From contig NC_089490.1 of assembly GCF_036850765.1 (NCBI RefSeq), positions 291,258,982-291,322,981 on the forward strand: DNA of 64,000 nt. The letters run 5' to 3'. This document shows positions 57,920 through 64,000 of this stretch, one piece after another. This DNA is from Saccopteryx bilineata. Its lineage: Eukaryota > Chordata > Mammalia > Chiroptera > Emballonuridae. Each line of letters opens with the position of its first letter. Positions within the stretch are counted from its first letter, which is position 1. The notes beneath the pieces were generated by a model. That model ran no database searches and was not told where the DNA came from. It saw nothing but the letters and a program-made list of their open reading frames with translations. Position numbers and translations under genes: made by a program.

Positions 57920-59353
57920 AAAGTTGAAAACTTATAAGTAAATATGTGATAATCAATAGGCAAGAAATCTTCAAGAGTAAATTAATTGAATGAAAATGTA
58001 ACCTATATATAATTTTAATATTATCAACCCTATTTTACATATGGAACATTGACAAAACTTTTATATAACTTTATCAAGATCAAACAATAACAGAATGTAA
58101 AACGAGGTGATTCTGACTATACTGTATAATATTACATCAATAGCTGTGCAAGTAATATAGATTAAATCCATCTAGTTTATATTTTTAAAAGCAATGGGCA
58201 AATTTAAAATAAAATAGTAAATTTACTCTACATAAATATTTGTGTTTTCTGGTTTTGAGGCCTTTCTGTAAAACTAGTGAGTTAAACTTAAATGATGTTA
58301 CCAAACAATATTTGTAATGCTTTATTTCTAAAAGCAAATACTGTTCTCCAGTGGTAGCTAACATTTCTGAAGATATGACTCTGTCCTTCACACAAATGGC
58401 AAATAGTGTATTTTCTACCAAACGTTTTATCTTTGAGTGTAAGCTAAAGGTGATATGGCTTATTGCAGAATATGAGGGTCATCATGAAAATGAATTTCAA
58501 TATTCCTTGAAATGTGTGAGCCATCAATTGTGAAGAAAAGCCTTGAGCATGAACAATAAAATCATAAATTCTCTTGCAATCTGTTATTTGTATAAAATAA
58601 AAATAAAGATAAATGTAACTATAGATAGTATATATCATTAATACAATATTTCAATACAAGATGAGGGAAAAAGAGGTTTTATATGCTGTTGAATATCCAT
58701 ATGCTAGTTTTATTAAAATTTATACTAAAATTTTGAGAAAACGTATCAAGGACATACAAATTATAATTGATATACAGTAATAAAGTATAGCTGATAAATA
58801 ATAGAAGATGCAACCAATAGAATTGAAAGCAAAAATAATGTAGAAATAAAAATAATCACCCAGTCGTCATTGAGAGTTACCCAAATTTTATTGTATTCAA
58901 TAAAATAAAATATAAGTTGACTCACTATTTAAAACACTAAAATGAACATCTATATCATAACCATCAACCTCCTATTATTTCAGCAATGCCCTCACCCGAC
59001 ACTTAGATAAATAACCATTGCTTAAAAATTATTGAAAAATTTAGATGTGTTTGTTATTCTCCTGAAGACTGGACAGACACCTTGCATAGAGCATGAGGGG
59101 CATGACACAGTATGTAGAGGGTAGAGGGTGTTATATTGAGCAGGACATTTGAAACCATGTCAATATAATAATTTAAAAAAATAAAGATTGGAGAGGGTTC
59201 AAAATATAAAGCTGGTCTAAGAACACTGGGGAAAAAAATCTCAATTGTTTGGGAAAGAAAAACTTATAAGAAATAAATATGATAAAGTTTAAAATAAATA
59301 CAAATAAATAAGAATCAATAGTTTGGATAATAGTAAAAGCATAACATATAATA
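57920..59353. other. unassigned AT-rich DNA
   Basis: No gene or repeat family recognised; the open frames near 58185-58638 have no known motifs. Confidence 0.5.
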
Positions 59354-59355
59354 TA

Positions 59356-59951
59356 CAGTGTGTCCGTAAAGTCACAGTGCACTTTTGACCAGTCACAGAA
59401 AAGCAACAGAAGATGATAAAATGTGAAATCTGCACAAAATAAAAGGAAAACCCTCCTAGTTTCTGTAGGATGATGTGGCAGCATGTGCTCATGTGCAGAT
59501 GATAACGTAACACCGTGTATACAGCAGAGCAGCCCACAGCCATGCCAGTTGAGATGTGGACGGTACAGAGGAAAGTTCAGTGTGTTCTGTGGCTCGCTAA
59601 ATTCAAATCCATGACCAAAGTGCAAATGTGAATATCGGTGCGTTTATAATGAAGCGCAACCACATAGGAATAACATTACTGGGTGGGATAAGCAGTTGAA
59701 GGAAACCAGCAGTTTGGTGGAGAAACCTGTTCTGGTAGGCCATCAGTCAGTGACGAGTCTGTAGAGGCTATATGGGATAGCTACCTAAGGAGCCCTAAAA
59801 AATCTGTGCATGAGCCCGCTTTGAACTGCACTGAATAGGTATGAAACTGGGAGAGTCTTCCTTTCATTTGGTGCAGATTTCACATTTCTATCTTCTTTTG
59901 TTGCTTTCCTGTGACCGGTCAAAAGTGCACCATGACTTTATGGACACACTG
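59356..59951 (+). mobile_element. internally deleted mariner-type element (596 bp)
   Basis: Ends CAGTGTGTCCGTAAAGTCAC and, inverted at the right, CAGTGTGTCCATAAAGTCAT; the inverted similarity continues for about 80 bp (ACTTTTGACC-GTCACAG, GTGAAATCTGCAC). TA flanks at 59354-59355 and 59952-59953 mark the target site. This family is distinct from the mariner at 17891. Confidence 0.92.
59542..59820 (+). pseudogene. mariner transposase N-terminal remnant
   Basis: From ATG 59542 the frame reads MPVEMWTVQRKVQCVLWLAK, FKSMTKVQ and then meets a TGA (59629-59631). Past the stop the same frame continues with a helix-turn-helix-like stretch (NNITGWDKQLKETSSLVEKP). This matches the start of long-terminal-repeat mariners that open with 'vqr-vqcvlw'. 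The catalytic domain is absent. Confidence 0.7.
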
Positions 59952-59953
59952 TA

Positions 59954-60064
59954 TTTCCACATGTAAATAAAAGCTCTGCATGCCAACATGTAAGAGTTTC
60001 TATCACGCAGAACACAGATTTGGTATTTTTACATAAGGATAGTCAAAAATACCCTGAAAATGGA

Positions 60065-60115
<51 letters not shown>

Positions 60116-60729
60116 CAGTATATATAAAAATGCTATGAGCAGGATAGACCTTTTTAGCTAAAAGGTCAGGACTATGTGTATGAGATCTTTGTTACCATTG
60201 TGCATTTAACTGGAGCAAAATCGCATGTTGATTTTAATTCAACAAACAGATGTAGAATTTTTTGTCTTAAAAAATGCAACATTAATATATAATTAATTTT
60301 GAATGGCAATTTGAACAAAATTTATTGTGTTAAATATGACTTGTCAAAGAGCTTGTCTGATCAGCTTTTTAAGCAATTTTCTGTAAAAGTGATCATAATT
60401 ATGCTATAGTTTAATTATAATTCATTGCCTTTAAAAATATACAACATAATTATAAACTCTACATAGTTTATAAAATTTTAGAATCATTAAAATTTCCCAT
60501 ACTTTCTACCCCAATGCAAACATTTAATTTTTTTTAAAATGTAATCTTTTCTTCAGGAAAAAACATAAAAATAAATGTTACAATCCAGTCCTTTATATCA
60601 TAAGGTAATCCTGTATTAGAGCTTGCTGTGTGATTTTTTCATTAAATTAATGAAACAAAAATTTTTAAAAGGGCATGCATGAGTTAGAGAAATGTATATA
60701 ACAAAAACTTTTTACAAGAGTTGCTTTAC
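59954..60729. other. unassigned AT-rich DNA with (TA)n
   Basis: Only the TA microsatellite at 60068-60114 is recognised. Confidence 0.5.
60068..60114. repeat. (TA)23 microsatellite
   Basis: An uninterrupted TA run of about 47 bases, self-complementary and likely length-variable. Confidence 0.99.
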
Positions 60730-60742
60730 AAATTCATATAGT

Positions 60743-61100
60743 AGCCCTGGTAAGTTGGCTCAGTAGTAAAGCATTGGCTTGGCGTGTAGATGTCCTGGGT
60801 TTGAATCCTGGTCAGGACACAGAGTAGAAGCAACCCTCTGTTTTTCCACATCTCCCACGCCCCTCTCTCTCTTCCCCTCCCACAGCTGTGGCTCAATTGA
60901 CTTCAGCACATTAGCCCTGGGCACTAAGAATGGCTCCATGGAGTTTACACCTCAGCCAATAATAATACCTTGGTTGCACCATGGCTACAGATGGGCAGAG
61001 CATCAGCCCCAGATGAGGATTGCTGGATGAATCCCAGTCAGGGTGCATGCAGGAGTCTGTCTCTCTATCTCACCTCCTCTCACTTGGAAAAGAAAAAAAA
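60743..61100 (+). mobile_element. older SINE-A, plus strand
   Basis: GCCCTGGTAAGTTGGCTCAG head and a GTAGATGTCCTGGGTTTGAA B-box region; the body has ATCAGCCCCAGATGAGGATT in place of the CTCF-like core and a CACTTGGAAAAG tail. Target duplication AAATTCATATAGT / AAATTCATATTGT (60730-60742, 61101-61113). Confidence 0.9.
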
Positions 61101-61113
61101 AAATTCATATTGT

Positions 61114-61935
61114 GAAAAGCAGATGAGAAAGTAAAAATGTGAAGCATATTATTTTACACAGATAATTAAGATTAAATAACATTCCTCAACATAAAAAATT
61201 ATAAAATATATTTTTCTACTATCTTTATAACTCTGAAACCAACCTGGGGTTGTATTTACGTTTTCATAAAGACAGTTGAAATAAAGTAACTATCATATAT
61301 TTGTGTTTGAATACACAAAAGGCATATATTCAACTATTGTTTACTGGGGTTTTTTTTACTGTTATGTAAAATATGATAGTAGGTGTGTATATGTTTACCT
61401 TCATGCTGTTTAACATGAAAAATACATATGGTATATACAAAGAGTAAGACATAGCTATGGCACAAATTATCCCACAAAACAGAATACACAATTTTTTTGA
61501 AATTGTTTAGGTAGCAGGCAAGCTCATTGAAAATGAAAACTCAATTGTGCTTTCCACTTTTGCAATGGTACGGAACTTAATTAGCCTCCCCAAATTATTT
61601 TAACTCATCATTATACCTAATTTTATCCAAATTGTGCAATTTTTAATACAATAGATGAAAAACATAAGGTAAAATAACATAAGGCTGCTATAATCTCATA
61701 TCATAGCCAAAGTGGATTATATTATCAGACAGCAACAGAAAATATATACCTTATGAGAAGAAAGCTAACAAATTTTTAAAGCATAATTTTCTGAAGCTAT
61801 TTGTAATAGCCAAAAATGGAGCTCATCAGATCATGCAGGTATCACTGAACCATAAAAACTTATATGTCTAATAATAATGAATTGATTAAAGAATAAATTA
61901 TTGAGTTATGATTTATCTTATCTTTGTAAAGCTAT
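61114..61935. other. unassigned AT-rich DNA
   Basis: No gene or repeat family recognised. Confidence 0.5.
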
Positions 61936-61937
61936 TT

Positions 61938-64000
61938 TAAAAAATTCAAGAGAAAGGAAGACTTCCAAGTTCCTTTTATGAGGCAAGCATAATTCTGATT
62001 CCAAAACCAGGCAAATACAACACAAAGAAAGAAAATTATAGGCCAATATACCTGATGAATTTAGATGCTATAATCTTCAACAGAATATTAGCAAAGCGGA
62101 TCCAGAAATATATGAAAAAAAATCATACATCATGATCAAGTGGGATTTATTCAGGGGAGGCAAGGATGGTACAACATTCCTAAATCAATTAATGTGATTC
62201 ACCAAATAATCAAAAGGAGGAGAAAAAGCACATGATAATCTCAATAGATGCAGAAAAAGCATCTGACAAAATCCAGGCACCCATTTATGATCAAATTTCT
62301 TAGCAAAGTGGGGATACAGGGAACATGGCCCAACATGATAAAGGCCATCTATGACAAACCCACAGCCAACATTATAATTAATGGACAAAAATTAAAAGCA
62401 ATTCATCTAAAATCAGGAACAAGGTAGGGGTGCCCCTTTCACTACTCTTATTCAACATAGTACTGGAAGTCCTAACTACAGCAATCAGACAAGAAGAAAT
62501 AAAAGGCATCCAAATTGGAAAAGAAAAAGTAAAACTATCATTATTTGCAGATGATATGATACTGTATATAGAAAACCCTAAAGTCTCAGTCAAAAAACTA
62601 CTGGACCTAATAAACGAATTCAGCAAGGTGGCAGGATATAAAATTAATACACAGAAATCAGAGGCATTTTTATACACGAACAATGAACTGTCAGAAAGAG
62701 AAATTAAGGAAACAATCCCCTTCACTATTGCAACAAAAAAAATAAAGTACCTAGGAGTAAATTTAACCTAGGAGTTTAAAGACTTGTACTCAGATAATTA
62801 TAATAAAACATTGATAAAAGAAATCAAGAAAGACACAAACAAGTGGAAGCATATACCGTGCTCATGGTTAGGAAGAATAAACATAACTAAAATGTCTATA
62901 TTACCCAAAGCAATTTATAAATTCAATGCAATACCAATTAAAATACCAATGACATACTTCAAAGATATAGAACACATATTCCAAAAATTTATTTGGAACC
63001 AAAAAAGAACACGAATAGCCTCAGCAATCTTGAAAAAGAAGAATAAAGTGGGAGGTATCACACTTCCAGATATCAAGTTATACTACTAGGCCATTGTACT
63101 CAAAACAGCTTGGTACTGGCATAAGAAAAGACATATAGATCAATGAAACAGAACAGAGAACCCAGAAATAAACCCACATCTTTATGGACAACTGATATTT
63201 GACAAAGGAAGTAAGAGTATAGAGTGGACAGTCTCTTTAACAAATGGTGTCGGGAAAACTGGACAGCTACCTGCAAAAAAAATGAAACTAGACTACCAAC
63301 TTACACCATGCACAAAAATAAACTCAAAATGGATAAAGGACTTAAATGTAAACCGTGAAACCATAAGTATCTTAGAAGAAAACTTAGGCAGTAATCTCAC
63401 AGACATCTATTGCAGCAATATCTTTGATTTATCTCCACAGGCAAATGAAATAAAAGGATAAACAAATGGGACTATATCAAACTAAAAAGCTTTTGCACAG
63501 CTAAAGACAATATGAACAGGATAAAAAGACAAACCACACAATGGGAGAACATATTCGATAATACATCTGATATGGGATTAATAGCCAAAATTTATAAAGA
63601 AAACAACACCAGGAAGACAAACAATCCAATCAAAAAATGGGCACAAGAAATGAATAGACACTTCTCCAAAGAGGACATACAGATGGCCAATAGACAAATG
63701 AAAAAATGTTCAACATCACTAATCATTAGAGAAATGTAAATTAAAACCACAATGAGATACCACCTCACACCAGTCAGAATGGCACTTATTAACAAAATAA
63801 CACACAATAGGTGCTGGTGAGGATGTGGAGAAAGGGGAACCCTCCTGCACTGCTGGTGGGAATGCAGAAAGGTACAGCCACTGTGGAAAACAGTATGGAG
63901 ATTCCTCAAAAATTTAGAAATGGAACTGCCCTTAGACCCAGCTATCCCACTTATAGAAATATATCCAAAGGACACCATATCACCAACTGAAAAAAAGAAA
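61938..64000 (+). mobile_element. LINE-1, 5'-truncated, runs off the window
   Basis: L1 sequence begins abruptly near 61938 (AATTCAAGAGAAAGGAAGAC) in the reverse-transcriptase region and continues to the last base, so its 3' end and target duplication lie outside. It differs from the L1 at 46985 in many codons (for example [20 protein letters not shown]) and belongs to another, older subfamily. Confidence 0.92.
61975..64000 (+). pseudogene. L1 ORF2 partial, broken
   Basis: Recognisable pieces are 62430-62771 (LFNIVLEVL, intact FADD at 62544-62555, [20 protein letters not shown]), 62784-63089 ([20 protein letters not shown]) and 63512-63739 ([19 protein letters not shown]). In-frame stops (for example 62769-62771) and small shifts separate them. 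The CCHC-like end is visible near 63810-63860. It is incomplete at both ends here. Confidence 0.9.

Noticed and set aside
59173..59625. 150-codon minus-strand frame
   Set aside because: Its start lies antisense within the mariner derivative and the rest is in AT-rich flank; no domain is visible.
1..64000. Helitron, bacterial-style operon, CpG island promoter, complete endogenous retrovirus
   Set aside because: I saw no CTAG-ending hairpin element with matching 5' TC, no operon, no CpG-rich promoter outside SINEs and LTRs, and no gag-pol-env sequence next to any LTR.

Overview
The window is mammalian nuclear DNA, clearly AT-rich, with no recognisable host protein-coding exon, rRNA or functional tRNA gene. 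It reads as a gene desert or a very large intron packed with interspersed repeats of many ages. Three tRNA-derived SINE types point to a bat. SINE-A has a GCCCTGGCCGGTTGGCTCAGTGG head and a body of about 330 bp. SINE-B has a GCCTGACCAGG-GGTGG head. SINE-C has a TGGTG-CAGTGGATAAAG head. Together with fairly recent LINE-1 and with mariner and hAT elements, they favour a horseshoe or roundleaf bat-like (rhinolophoid) genome over a vespertilionid. That last step is inference from remembered SINE families.

Layout. 1-4.2 kb: sparse SINEs and a 64-bp palindromic MITE. 4.2-6.7 kb: a dense cluster of a young SINE-A, a solo LTR, and a DNA transposon interrupted by a second solo LTR. 7.3-8.2 kb: a 5'-truncated L1 with an 18-bp target duplication. 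12.2-15.1 kb: SINEs, an almost perfect direct duplication of about 150 bp, and a MaLR-type LTR. 17.9-18.5 kb: an internally deleted mariner that keeps a 101-codon open frame. 18.8-22 kb: an ancient antisense L1 broken by younger elements. 22.5 kb: a hAT element. 23.6-27.6 kb: SINE-A copies. 28-36.6 kb: mostly featureless, with one MIR. 36.6-40.3 kb: a nested set (old L1, then SINE, then 2.6-kb L1). 41.2-46.5 kb: an old antisense L1 carrying a hAT element and an L1 3' fragment. 46.98-51.81 kb: the best-preserved L1 (4.83 kb, partial ORF1, complete but frameshifted ORF2). 52-61 kb: SINEs and a second mariner derivative. 61.9 kb to the edge: another L1 running off the window.

No new operon-like or defence-like system is visible. 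The most interesting signal is that the young SINE-A copies carry one or two sequences that look like the CTCF core motif, in a body segment where the older SINE-A copies have a different sequence. A run of such SINEs could therefore have seeded oriented CTCF sites here. Next in interest are the near-identical local duplication at 12.9/13.8 kb, the mariner derivative whose deletion fuses N- and C-terminal transposase parts in frame, and the three-layer nested insertion at 36.6-39.4 kb.
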